Shown here: in pieces, positions 44,248 through 53,280 of the stretch
Position numbering within the stretch: the first letter of the stretch is position 1
How the letters are laid out: each line of letters opens with the position of its first letter
Origin: an uncultured Coprococcus sp.
Lineage (GTDB): Bacteria; Bacillota; Clostridia; Lachnospirales; Lachnospiraceae
Length of the DNA: 64,000 nucleotides
Direction: 5' to 3'
Assembly: GCA_947626675.1 (NCBI GenBank)
Contig: CANQTC010000004.1
Coordinates: 62,001 to 126,000 of the forward strand
Translations under genes and position numbers: made by a program
Notes under the pieces: generated by a model
What the model was told of the DNA's origin: nothing
What the model saw: the letters and a program-made list of their open reading frames with translations, nothing else
The model's database searches: none

Positions 44248-44883
44248 TTAATCTTTTGTCTCATATAATATCAAATATCCTTCCGAAAAAGAAATATCCC
44301 CATAATCAAAAGGTATCGTATTACTTATGCCAAGACTTGTTCCAAGTTCAAAGCATATATCGTCCCCATCGTATTCAAATCCTGATAACGATACATGACA
44401 TACATCTCCGCCGTAAGGCAATAACGATATATAGTCATATTTTCCTTTATATACCCTTGTAGCTTTTTTTATCATGGATATACGATTATGTTCATCTATA
44501 ATATATGCTTTTATGTCTTTGTCGGCACATTTCTTCAGCAAGCCTATATTTGCCATCGTATGGTCGTATCTGCTTCCTGTAGCGCCAAGAAAAATCACCT
44601 CAGATGCGCCATGATTGATAGCGTACATCAGCGCTGCCTCTGTATCAGTATCATCTTTATGCGTATTCAGCGTAATACTATCACATTTTTCTTTATAATA
44701 ATCGATTACAATATTATCAGCAGAATCAAAGTCGCCTATAATAAGGTTTGGTGTTATATCAGCTCTATGACATGCCTCAATCCCCTTATCAGCGGCAATA
44801 ATATAATCAAAGGAATATGCATCAAGCACGTCTTTCATCACCTTTTCTTCTACTGTTCCCCCTGATACAATTAAATATACCAT
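44248..44883 (-). CDS. thiN: Thiamine pyrophosphokinase
   Basis: Converts thiamine to thiamine pyrophosphate. Motifs: IAADKGIEACHRADI, NLIIGDFDSAD, LNTHKDDTDTEAALMYAI and FLGATGSRYDHTMAN; the C-terminal thiamine-binding beta domain follows (ISLLPYGGDVC, GTSLGISNT). 211 aa from ATG 44883; the open frame also reaches a TTG three codons upstream. It ends the operon after rpe, a common Clostridia arrangement (rsgA-rpe-thiN). No TPP riboswitch is present. Confidence 0.95.
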   Translation of the reverse strand: MVYLIVSGGTVEEKVMKDVLDAYSFDYIIAADKGIEACHRADITPNLIIGDFDSADNIVIDYYKEKCDSITLNTHKDDTDTEAALMYAINHGASEVIFLGATGSRYDHTMANIGLLKKCADKDIKAYIIDEHNRISMIKKATRVYKGKYDYISLLPYGGDVCHVSLSGFEYDGDDICFELGTSLGISNTIPFDYGDISFSEGYLILYETKD

Positions 44884-44901
44884 TTCGCGCAAGCCCCTAA
44901 A

Positions 44902-45561
44902 TTAATCATATGTTTTAAATATATCAAGAAACGCCTTAACGCTTGAAGCCGGCTCTCCGTTAAAAACAGCCGAACCTGCAACAATGATATTCGCTCCCGC
45001 TTCAATAGCTTCAGAAACATTGTTCAAATTTATTCCACCATCAACCTGAATATCAATATTAAGACCACTGTCATCAATAATCTTCTTCATATCCTTTATC
45101 TTCTGAACAGATGACGGGATAAATGACTGTCCTGAAAATCCCGGATTGACACTCATAATCAGCACCATATCAAGTTCCGGAAGAATATAATCAAGAACAG
45201 ACAAAGGAGTGGTCGGATTCAGCGCAACCCCTGCCTTCATACCAAGTTCCTTTATTCTTGTAACAGTCCTATGCAGATGCTTACAACATTCTGCATGTAC
45301 CGTTACGATATCTGCGCCTGCATTCTTATAATCTTCTAAATATCTGACAGGCTCTTCTATCATAAGATGAACGTCAAAAACCCTGTCTGTCGTCTTTCTT
45401 ATACACTTTATAACAGGTGGGCCGAATGATATATTCGGTACAAAAGCACCGTCCATAACATCTAAATGTATATATTGTGCGCCGGCTCTGTCTATAATCT
45501 GTACATTGTCGGCTATATGATTAAAGTCTACCGATAATAATGATGGCGAAAGTATCAGCAT
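44902..45561 (-). CDS. rpe: Ribulose-phosphate 3-epimerase
   Basis: A TIM-barrel enzyme interconverting ribulose-5-P and xylulose-5-P. SPSLLSVDFNHI, HLDVMDGAFVPNISFGPPV, DVHLMIEEP, MSVNPGFSGQSFIP and VDGGINLNN are the expected metal- and substrate-binding blocks. 219 aa, normal length. It is 1 bp after rsgA. Confidence 0.97.
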   Translation of the reverse strand: MLILSPSLLSVDFNHIADNVQIIDRAGAQYIHLDVMDGAFVPNISFGPPVIKCIRKTTDRVFDVHLMIEEPVRYLEDYKNAGADIVTVHAECCKHLHRTVTRIKELGMKAGVALNPTTPLSVLDYILPELDMVLIMSVNPGFSGQSFIPSSVQKIKDMKKIIDDSGLNIDIQVDGGINLNNVSEAIEAGANIIVAGSAVFNGEPASSVKAFLDIFKTYD

Positions 45562-45562
45562 A

Positions 45563-46441
45563 TTACCATTTCCTCTTTTCTTTCAAGTTGTTATACAGCA
45601 TAACGTAATTATCATATCGTATCCTGCTTATCCTTCCATTTTGAACAGCTTCCTTTACCAGACAGCCAGGCTCACTGATATGATTACACATATTAAATTT
45701 GCATTTCCCGGTGTATACCGCAATTTCAGGAAAATAGTCTTTCAGTTCATCTGCATCCAGTGCATCAACATATAAGGAACTAAACCCCGGTGTGTCCATA
45801 ATATAAGTATCATCATATATACATATCAGCTCCGAATGTCTGGTCGTATGCTTCCCACGTTTTATTTTCTCACTGATATTACCTGTTTCTGCCATAGCCT
45901 CAGGCTTTATCGCATTCAGCGTTGATGACTTTCCTACGCCTGACGGCCCTGCAAATACCGTCGTCTTTCCATGCAATATTTCATTCAGGTTTTCTATCCC
46001 GGTATTTGTCCCGGCGCTTATATAGAGAACTTTATAACCGCTTTTCTCATAAGACGCGCAAGCCTCCCTGCACTTATCAAATCCTGCTAAATCGATTTTA
46101 TTAAAACAGATAACCGTATTTACCTCTGCCTGCTCCATGTTTACAAGAAACCTATCCAGCAGATTGAAATTCGGTTCGGGAGCTGATACTGCAAATATGA
46201 CAACGGTCTGGTCTACATTTGCAACAGCAGGTCTTATTAAAGCGTTAAATCTAGGTAATATCTCTACAATATTACCTAGATTATTCAATTCGTCAAGAAC
46301 TTCTATTATGACATTATCACCCACCAGGGGTTTTATTTTTTTATTACGAAAAATTCCTTTGGCACGACACTCATATTCCTGTCCGTCTTCTGCATGAACA
46401 TAATAAAAACCGCCGATACCTTTTATAATCTTTCCCTGCAT
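45563..46441 (-). CDS. rsgA: Ribosome small subunit-dependent GTPase RsgA
   Basis: A late 30S assembly GTPase. The circularly permuted GTPase order is visible: G4 CFNKIDLAG, then G1 FAGPSGVGKSS, G3 DTPGFSS. An N-terminal OB fold (GKIIKGIGGFYYV...) and a C-terminal zinc knuckle (CKFNMCNHISEPGC) flank it. ATG 46441 is selected because AGGAG lies 10 nt upstream, inside the prkC stop region, and because the family starts here; the frame extends 31 codons into prkC. Confidence 0.95.
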   Translation of the reverse strand: MQGKIIKGIGGFYYVHAEDGQEYECRAKGIFRNKKIKPLVGDNVIIEVLDELNNLGNIVEILPRFNALIRPAVANVDQTVVIFAVSAPEPNFNLLDRFLVNMEQAEVNTVICFNKIDLAGFDKCREACASYEKSGYKVLYISAGTNTGIENLNEILHGKTTVFAGPSGVGKSSTLNAIKPEAMAETGNISEKIKRGKHTTRHSELICIYDDTYIMDTPGFSSLYVDALDADELKDYFPEIAVYTGKCKFNMCNHISEPGCLVKEAVQNGRISRIRYDNYVMLYNNLKEKRKW

Positions 46442-46448
46442 ATAAGCA

Positions 46449-48668
46449 TTACTCCTGTGCAAATGTTGCTGATATACCACCAGTGCCAAAGCTTGATGTA
46501 ATATCGATACCGTCACTGTCTGATATAATAACACTAAATGAACCGCTATTAGTCGTCAGTCCTGTTATTGCCTGCGTACCGCTTATATCAAGCGGGAACG
46601 AATCAACACCTGCCGCACCGCTATATATCGGATATACTTTATCATCCACCGTATAAGTAATCTCAACATTGACATTTCCAAACGTATCAAAATCATAACC
46701 GTTATTTGTAACCGCTCCTGAGAACGTTGCTGTATAGGTATGGCTTTCCTTACCATTACTGATAACATATGATACGGTGCTGCCTTCTTCAAGCTGTGTA
46801 TCTGCATCAGGACTCTGGCTGATTACTTCTCCCGCCGGTACATCATCACTGAAATCATAGGAAGGCGCTCCCACAAGGTTTGCTGCACTGATTGCATCTG
46901 CCGCTTCGCTTTCCGTTTTTCCTACGATAGACGGTACTATAGCAAGAACGGTTTCTTTTCCGTTACTTACTGTAATCTTAACGGTTGTTCCCTGTGCAAC
47001 CTCCGAACCGGCCTCAGGGTCCTGTGAAATAACATGGTCTTTTTCAACCGTATCACTATATTCATAAGCGTGTGTGACCTCAAAGCCTGCTTCCTTCAAC
47101 AGTGTTACAGCCTGCTCATCCGTATAACCGCGTACATCCGGAACAGCCGCCATTTCTTTTCCTGATGAAATGGTGATGATAATCTTTTCACTGACAGCAA
47201 TCGTTTTGCCTTCCTCAATATTTTGTTCAATGACATATCCTTCTTCAACAGTGTTGTCAGTTCTTTCTACAAATTCATAGTTTGTAAATCCGTTTTTCTT
47301 CATCTGCTCTTCCGCAGCAGTTTTATAAAGTCCCACAACATTTACCATCGGAGCTGTTTTTTCCTCTGTCGTACTTCCATCCTCGGAATCCTCAGTCGAT
47401 ACCTTTTCTATCTTTGTCTTCGGATTCTTTTTATCATCTCCGCCAAGAATGTTCCAGCCCGCAATCTTACCTATCACAAATATAATTAATATGGCAACGA
47501 TAACAACAAGTGCAATACTTGAAATCATAATAATCTTTTTCAGCTTCGGGTCAAGCTCGTCATCTTCTTCTGCCATCACCTGTTCCGTTCCTTTCGATGC
47601 TACCGGTTCATCATCATATTCATAATCTTCCTCATCATCCTCCGGGAATAAATCATCCACGACCGATGGTTTCATAACAGGTACATTGATTCTTGATTCC
47701 GCTCTTGATGTAAGCTTTTCTGCCTGCTGCTGTTCAGGCTGCCCTGCGCCGGCCTGTCTTCCCTGCTTGATTGCCTGCATTTCCTCCTGCGTCATCTTAA
47801 CCGTAGGCGAATTATTTACTTCCGGTGCAGCCACAACGCAGTCTATATCCGGATTTTCCTTAACGCGTTTTAAATCTGCAATAAGGGCGTTTGCTGTAAG
47901 ATACCTTCTTTCAGGCTTTTTATTGGTACATTTCATAATAACCTTTTCAAGACTGACTGGTATATCCGGATAATATTCCCGCGGCGATACCATTTCTCCC
48001 TGTATATGCATCAACGCTATCGCTACATTATTTTCACCTTCAAACGGCACATGACCTGTGAGCATCTCATACATCGTGATTCCAAGTGAATAGATATCAC
48101 TTCTTTCATCACTATATCCGCCTCTTGCCTGCTCCGGTGATATATAATGCACACTTCCCATCGCATTTGAGGTCATTGTATTTGACGATACTGCTCTTGC
48201 TATCCCAAAATCAGTAACTTTGACACTTCCATTCTTCGATACAATAATATTCTGCGGTTTGATATCCCTATGAATAGTATGATGCTCATGCGCTGCCTCA
48301 AGTCCCTGTGCAATCTGTATTGCAAAGTCAATAGCCTGATTATATGGTATTCTTCCGTCATTCTGTATATAATCTTTCAGTGTGATGCCTTCTACAAGTT
48401 CCATGACGATATAGTAAATACCATTATCTTCACCAACATCATACACATTCACAATATTCGGATGTGTAAGACCTGCGGCTGACTGTGCCTCTTTTCTGAA
48501 TTTTGACACAAAGCTCTCATCAGAACTAAATTCAGGCTTTAATACCTTGATAGCAACAAATCTGTTTAACACATGGCATTTCGCCTTGTACACTTCCGAC
48601 ATACCGCCCGAGCCAACAGTCTCAATTATTTCATAACGATTACTTAACATCATTTCTGGATTAAGCAT
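46449..48668 (-). CDS. prkC: Ser/Thr protein kinase with PASTA domains
   Basis: A membrane kinase that senses peptidoglycan fragments or lipid II. The kinase domain (about 10-270) has GSGGMSEVYKAK, VAIKVLK, HRDIKPQN, VTDFGIAR and GSVHYISPEQA. A juxtamembrane acidic linker leads to one membrane segment (about 385-410). Three PASTA domains (about 445-655) follow, then a beta-rich tail of about 85 residues that is not part of the standard PrkC plan. The prpC-prkC-rsgA neighbourhood is typical of Firmicutes. Confidence 0.95.
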   Translation of the reverse strand: MLNPEMMLSNRYEIIETVGSGGMSEVYKAKCHVLNRFVAIKVLKPEFSSDESFVSKFRKEAQSAAGLTHPNIVNVYDVGEDNGIYYIVMELVEGITLKDYIQNDGRIPYNQAIDFAIQIAQGLEAAHEHHTIHRDIKPQNIIVSKNGSVKVTDFGIARAVSSNTMTSNAMGSVHYISPEQARGGYSDERSDIYSLGITMYEMLTGHVPFEGENNVAIALMHIQGEMVSPREYYPDIPVSLEKVIMKCTNKKPERRYLTANALIADLKRVKENPDIDCVVAAPEVNNSPTVKMTQEEMQAIKQGRQAGAGQPEQQQAEKLTSRAESRINVPVMKPSVVDDLFPEDDEEDYEYDDEPVASKGTEQVMAEEDDELDPKLKKIIMISSIALVVIVAILIIFVIGKIAGWNILGGDDKKNPKTKIEKVSTEDSEDGSTTEEKTAPMVNVVGLYKTAAEEQMKKNGFTNYEFVERTDNTVEEGYVIEQNIEEGKTIAVSEKIIITISSGKEMAAVPDVRGYTDEQAVTLLKEAGFEVTHAYEYSDTVEKDHVISQDPEAGSEVAQGTTVKITVSNGKETVLAIVPSIVGKTESEAADAISAANLVGAPSYDFSDDVPAGEVISQSPDADTQLEEGSTVSYVISNGKESHTYTATFSGAVTNNGYDFDTFGNVNVEITYTVDDKVYPIYSGAAGVDSFPLDISGTQAITGLTTNSGSFSVIISDSDGIDITSSFGTGGISATFAQE

Positions 48669-48680
48669 AATTTACTCCTC

Positions 48681-49403
48681 TCAATCTATAGCAGCGAGTA
48701 TTACTGATATATTATCTTTTCCGCCGTAATAATTTGCTCTGTCTACCAGCTTATTTACTGCATCTTCCAAATTCTCACATTCCCTGACGATATCTTTTAT
48801 TTCATCATCCTCTATCATATTGGATAATCCGTCAGAGCAAAGGAGAAATTTATCTTCTGAAGCTAATTCAATCTCAAAAAAGTCCGGAACAACCTCCTCG
48901 GCGATTCCCATCGCTCTTGTGATGATATTTTTCTCAGGATGATTTCTGCCCTTGTTTCTGTCAAGCTGTCCTGTTCTAATCAATTCTTCAACTAATGAAT
49001 GGTCAAGCGTAACCTGTCTGATATCATTATGAATCAGGTAAAGCCTGCTGTCTCCTATATTTACAACATACATGATTTCATCACACACTACTGCTGCGAC
49101 AAATGTAGTTCCCATCCCATTATAATCACTGTTTTCTCTTGACATCTTAAGCACTTTATCATTTGCATATATAATTGCCCTTTTTAGTACTGAAACAGGA
49201 TTCGATATTGTACTTTCTTTTATATATTCTGTTACACACTCAATTACTGTCTTTGAAGCAACATCTCCCGCCTTATGTCCACCCATACCATCTGCTACAA
49301 TATACAGATTTGGCAATGGACCGATTGCTTCATCGGTATAAAATATGCTGTCCTGATTCATCGCACGTTTTTTACCGATATCTGTTTTTCCACATGATTT
49401 CAT
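48681..49403 (-). CDS. prpC: PP2C-type Ser/Thr protein phosphatase
   Basis: The 240-residue PPM phosphatase reverses PrkC phosphorylation. Metal-binding blocks: QDSIFY, VADGMGGHKAGDVAS, VNIGDSRLYLI, LLCSDGLSNMI and GGKDNISVILA. It is 12 bp upstream of prkC and 14 bp after rlmN. Confidence 0.96.
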   Translation of the reverse strand: MKSCGKTDIGKKRAMNQDSIFYTDEAIGPLPNLYIVADGMGGHKAGDVASKTVIECVTEYIKESTISNPVSVLKRAIIYANDKVLKMSRENSDYNGMGTTFVAAVVCDEIMYVVNIGDSRLYLIHNDIRQVTLDHSLVEELIRTGQLDRNKGRNHPEKNIITRAMGIAEEVVPDFFEIELASEDKFLLCSDGLSNMIEDDEIKDIVRECENLEDAVNKLVDRANYYGGKDNISVILAAID

Positions 49404-49417
49404 TCACATCCTCCTGT

Positions 49418-50467
49418 CTAAAGAGAATTTCTTATTTCTTCATACTTCCTGCGAAGCTGTCCACAGGCAGCGTCTATATCCCTGCCCATACTCCTTCTTA
49501 TAGTAACATTAATTTTATATTTTTCAAGGGTATATTTGAATTTTTCAACGGAATCCTCGCTGGAACGACAATATTCCCGCTCTTTTATCGGGTTCACAGG
49601 TATCAGATTAATATGACAATTTTTATTTTTAACAAGCTTTGCAAGCTTCTCTGCCTGTCCTGCCGTATCATTTTCTCCCATTACAAGCGCGTACTCAAAC
49701 GTAACCCTTCTTCCTGTTTTTTCAAAATAGTAATCACAGGCATCCAGGCACTCCTCTATTGTATATTGATTTGCGATTGGCATCAGTCTTTTTCTGTCTT
49801 CATCATCTGATGCATGAAGCGAAAGGGCAAATGTAACAGCAAGCTTTTCATCTGCTAATCTTTTTATCTGCGGTACAATTCCACAGCTTGATACCGTTAT
49901 ATTTCTCTGACTTATATGCAGTCCATTCTCATCGTTTAATAATTTGATAAATCGTATCAGATTATCATAATTATCAAGCGGCTCTCCTGTACCCATAACC
50001 ACGACATTCGATACGCGTTCCCCTGTAATTCGCTGGATGCTGTATATCTGGGAAAGCATCTCCCCTGCCGACAGATTTCTTACCAGTCCTCCTATCGTCG
50101 ATGCACAGAATCGGCATCCCATACGGCATCCCACCTGAGAAGATATGCAGACTGAATTTCCATGCTTATATTTCATCAAAACACTTTCTATAACATTTCC
50201 GTCATATAACCGGAATAAGAACTTATTTGTTCCATCTTCCTTTGATATCAGCCTTGTCACCTGCGCAGCCGTATGATACTTGTCCTTCAGTTTTTCTCTA
50301 AGCGGAGCGGGTATATTTTTCATATCGTCAACAGAAGCTGCCAGTTTATTATGAATCCACTGATATATCTGTTTTGCACGAAATGCCGGCTCACCCATAT
50401 TCTTTATGTATTCCGTAAGCTCTTCCATCGTCATAGAGCCAATATCTGTTTTGATTATATCCGGCAT
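49418..50467 (-). CDS. rlmN: Dual-specificity RNA methyltransferase RlmN
   Basis: A radical-SAM enzyme that makes 2-methyladenosine in 23S rRNA (A2503) and tRNA (A37). The cluster motif CRMGCRFCAST is near residue 115, followed by VVMGTGEPLDNYDN. The methyl-carrying cysteine is in SMGRDIDAACGQL near the C-terminus. 349 aa, normal. It is 6 bp after rsmB. Confidence 0.97.
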   Translation of the reverse strand: MPDIIKTDIGSMTMEELTEYIKNMGEPAFRAKQIYQWIHNKLAASVDDMKNIPAPLREKLKDKYHTAAQVTRLISKEDGTNKFLFRLYDGNVIESVLMKYKHGNSVCISSQVGCRMGCRFCASTIGGLVRNLSAGEMLSQIYSIQRITGERVSNVVVMGTGEPLDNYDNLIRFIKLLNDENGLHISQRNITVSSCGIVPQIKRLADEKLAVTFALSLHASDDEDRKRLMPIANQYTIEECLDACDYYFEKTGRRVTFEYALVMGENDTAGQAEKLAKLVKNKNCHINLIPVNPIKEREYCRSSEDSVEKFKYTLEKYKINVTIRRSMGRDIDAACGQLRRKYEEIRNSL

Positions 50468-50473
50468 ATCCCT

Positions 50474-51820
50474 CTACTCCTTTACAAATCGTGCTATAAA
50501 AAAACCATCGCTGCCATCAATCCCCTGAAGCAGCGTTATATACCCCTTTTCCGCTCTTTCTTCAAGTTGTTCCGGCATATATGGGGCAAGCGACTCCAGT
50601 TTCAAATCGCTGTTTTCAAGAAACCATTTCACATTGTCTTCATTCTCCTGTTTTGTAATGGTACAGGTCGAATAAATCAGACAGCCTCCATGCTTCACAT
50701 ATTCAGCGCCTACAGCTAATATCTGTCGCTGCAGCTTCTGAAGTTCTGCAATCTGTGTTTTCGTTGTATTATATTTGATATCATTTTTTCTGCCCATAAT
50801 TCCAAGACCGGAGCATGGCAAATCACAAATAACAACATCCGCTTTTCCTATCAATTCCTTATCACAAATCAGCGCATCATGCACTTCAACATGAACATTG
50901 GAATATCCCAGTCTTTCGATATTCTCTTCTATCAGCGCAGTCTTCTCAACACTGATATCCCTTGATATTACACTTCCCGTTTTTCCTGTAAGTTCTGCGG
51001 CATACATCGTTTTGCCGCCGGGTGCTGCACACAGGTCTATTATAAGCTGCCCCTTTTTTATTCCTGCTGCCTTTACTGCAAGACAGGAGCTTTCATCCTG
51101 TACAGCAAAAAATCCATCAAAAAATCCGGGAATACGCCTGATATAATCGTAATGGCCTATAATCAGCGACGTATCATTATAGATACCGTCATCTGCCTGT
51201 ATCCCTTCTTTTTCAAGGAGTTTCTTATAGGCATCTACAGCTATTTTTTCTGTATTTACTCTGATAGAAGTTCCTCTTTCCATGTTACCTGCTTCTAATA
51301 TTTTTTCTGTAATCTCTTCTCCATATGTGTCTATCAGAAGTTGTGCGGTTTCCTGACGAATTGAATATTGAACTGAATAATAGTATGCAGCGCCACTTTC
51401 TTTTGACGGAAATTCCACCTGCTCCTTATTCCTGCATATATTTCTTAAAACGCCATTCACAAAGCCTTTCAAACCTGAAAAACCTCTTTTTATTGTAAGC
51501 TTTACACATTCATTGCAGGCTGCTTCATCCGGAATGGAATCCATATAATATATCTCATACACGCCCATTCTCAGGATACATCGTATCAGCGGCTTGCACT
51601 TGTTTATCTTTGTTTTTGAAAATGTATTAATGATATAATCAAGTTTTAGCCGCTGCTCTGTAACGCCCTCTGTCATGCGGGTTATAAATGCCCTGTCGCG
51701 CTTACTCATAAACTGATTTGAAGAAAGCGCTTTATTCAGCGCTGCATTTGAATAAATATTGTTCCTGTCGATATCAAGCAACGTATCAAGAACGATTTCC
51801 CTTGCATTTTTGTTTGTCAT
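50474..51820 (-). CDS. rsmB: 16S rRNA (cytosine-967-C5) methyltransferase RsmB
   Basis: The 448-residue protein has a NusB-like N-terminal RNA-binding domain (about 1-140) and a SAM methyltransferase domain with VIDLCAAPGGKTMYA-like IIDLCAAPGGKT, CDLPCSGLGIMGR and LIYSTCTITKQENE, the latter carrying the catalytic cysteine. It overlaps fmt by 4 bp, implying coupled translation. The fmt-rsmB-rlmN order is typical. Confidence 0.96.
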   Translation of the reverse strand: MTNKNAREIVLDTLLDIDRNNIYSNAALNKALSSNQFMSKRDRAFITRMTEGVTEQRLKLDYIINTFSKTKINKCKPLIRCILRMGVYEIYYMDSIPDEAACNECVKLTIKRGFSGLKGFVNGVLRNICRNKEQVEFPSKESGAAYYYSVQYSIRQETAQLLIDTYGEEITEKILEAGNMERGTSIRVNTEKIAVDAYKKLLEKEGIQADDGIYNDTSLIIGHYDYIRRIPGFFDGFFAVQDESSCLAVKAAGIKKGQLIIDLCAAPGGKTMYAAELTGKTGSVISRDISVEKTALIEENIERLGYSNVHVEVHDALICDKELIGKADVVICDLPCSGLGIMGRKNDIKYNTTKTQIAELQKLQRQILAVGAEYVKHGGCLIYSTCTITKQENEDNVKWFLENSDLKLESLAPYMPEQLEERAEKGYITLLQGIDGSDGFFIARFVKE

Positions 51821-52755
51821 AATACCTGTCCAATCTCCAGCTTATTTCCAGCTAAAAAAGCTGACGCATCCATCATTTTCTTTCCCTCCGGCTGCAGCTT
51901 CTTAATCATAAGCGCATCTTTTCCGCAGGCTATGGTAAAGTTCTTTTTAGTAACTGCAATAATCATTCCGACTCCGGCAGCCTGTTTCATATCCTCATCC
52001 GTCTTTATTACATCTGCTTCGTATATTTTTACCGTTTTCCCATTGATATTCGTATAAGCACACGGCCACGGCTGAAGTCCTCTTATAAGCCGCTCAAGCT
52101 CCGCCGCATCTTTTGAAAAATCCATCCTGCCCATATCTTTGTTCAGCATGGATGCGTAACAGCTTAAAGAATCATCCTGAGGTGTTTTGACTGCAGTCCC
52201 ATTTTCGAGCGCTGAAAGCGTCGATATAATCAGTTTTGCGCCTGCATCTGCAAGCTTGTCATGAAGTGTAATTCCCGTATCCTTATCCGTTATCGGAACA
52301 ACGGTCTTTTCTATCATATCTCCTGTATCAAGCCCTTTTGCCATATACATGGTCGTAACGCCGGTTTCCTTCTCTCCATCGATAATCGCCCATTCTATCG
52401 GCGCTGCCCCTCTGTATTTCGGAAGCAGGGATGCATGAATATTAATGCATCCCTGTCTTGGTATATTTAATATGCTTTCAGGAAGTATCTGTCCATAAGC
52501 AGCAACCACAATTACGTCAGGTGCAAGTTTTTTGATGATAGACACATTTTCTTCATCTCTGAGCTTTACAGGCTGATATACCGGAATATTATATGCCATT
52601 GCCTTTTCCTTCACAGGGGTAGGTACCATATTTTTTCCCCTGCCCTTCGGCTTATCAGGCTGCGTAAAACAGGCAGTTACATGATGTCCCGCCTCAACGA
52701 TAGCACTAAGTGCTTTTACTGCAAATTCCGGTGTCCCCATATATACGATATTCAA
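51817..52755 (-). CDS. fmt: Methionyl-tRNA formyltransferase
   Basis: Formylates initiator Met-tRNA. The N-terminal transferase domain shows VYMGTPEFAVKAL, GCINIHASLLPKYRGAAPIE and MAKGLDTGDMI; the C-terminal OB-like domain follows (RLIRGLQPWPCAYT). 312 aa, normal. It lies between def and rsmB. Confidence 0.97.
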   Translation of the reverse strand: MNIVYMGTPEFAVKALSAIVEAGHHVTACFTQPDKPKGRGKNMVPTPVKEKAMAYNIPVYQPVKLRDEENVSIIKKLAPDVIVVAAYGQILPESILNIPRQGCINIHASLLPKYRGAAPIEWAIIDGEKETGVTTMYMAKGLDTGDMIEKTVVPITDKDTGITLHDKLADAGAKLIISTLSALENGTAVKTPQDDSLSCYASMLNKDMGRMDFSKDAAELERLIRGLQPWPCAYTNINGKTVKIYEADVIKTDEDMKQAAGVGMIIAVTKKNFTIACGKDALMIKKLQPEGKKMMDASAFLAGNKLEIGQVL

Positions 52756-52797
52756 ACTCCTGTACCTCCTCGTAAATCAATTGATATGCACATGACG

Positions 52798-53265
52798 CTA
52801 TTCCGTTTCATACAAACCATCTAAAACCTTATCTTTATAGAGAATCCCATCCAGATGGTCTGTTTCATGTGCGATAGCTCTTGCAAAAAGACCTTCTGCT
52901 TCTATTGTGATTTCTTTCATATCCCTGTCAAGGGCTTTACATACAACATGCATCGGTCTTGTCACTTTTCCTACAAGTCCCGGAAGACTTAAACAGCCTT
53001 CATCCCCTGTCTGTTCGCCATCTGCTTCTATAATCTCCGGATTAATAAGACATATCGGCTCATCCCGGTTCTCACTCACATCGATGACAACAATCCGCTT
53101 TAATATTCCAACCTGCGGGGCTGCAAGGCCGACGCCATTTGCATCATACATCGTTTCAAACATATCATCAATCAGCTCTGCTGTTCTGCCATTCATTTCC
53201 TTTACAGGCTTACAGTTCTTACGAAGTACCTCATCACCATCTAATCTAATGTTTCTTATTGCCAT
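52798..53265 (-). CDS. def: Peptide deformylase
   Basis: Removes N-formyl groups from nascent proteins. All three motifs are present: GVGLAAPQVG, EGCLSLPG and HETDHLDG (the usual HEIDHL/ND with Thr for the hydrophobic residue, zinc ligands intact). 155 aa. It pairs functionally with the next gene, fmt. Confidence 0.97.
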   Translation of the reverse strand: MAIRNIRLDGDEVLRKNCKPVKEMNGRTAELIDDMFETMYDANGVGLAAPQVGILKRIVVIDVSENRDEPICLINPEIIEADGEQTGDEGCLSLPGLVGKVTRPMHVVCKALDRDMKEITIEAEGLFARAIAHETDHLDGILYKDKVLDGLYETE

Positions 53266-53280
53266 TTTCTATCTCCTTAA

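Noticed and set aside
44165-44250. Possible riboswitch near thiN
   Set aside because: The hairpin is downstream of thiN and lacks the conserved TPP riboswitch elements; it is a terminator.
49175-49810. 211-codon plus-strand frame opposite prpC and rlmN
   Set aside because: Antisense shadow across two confidently identified genes with no recognisable protein features.
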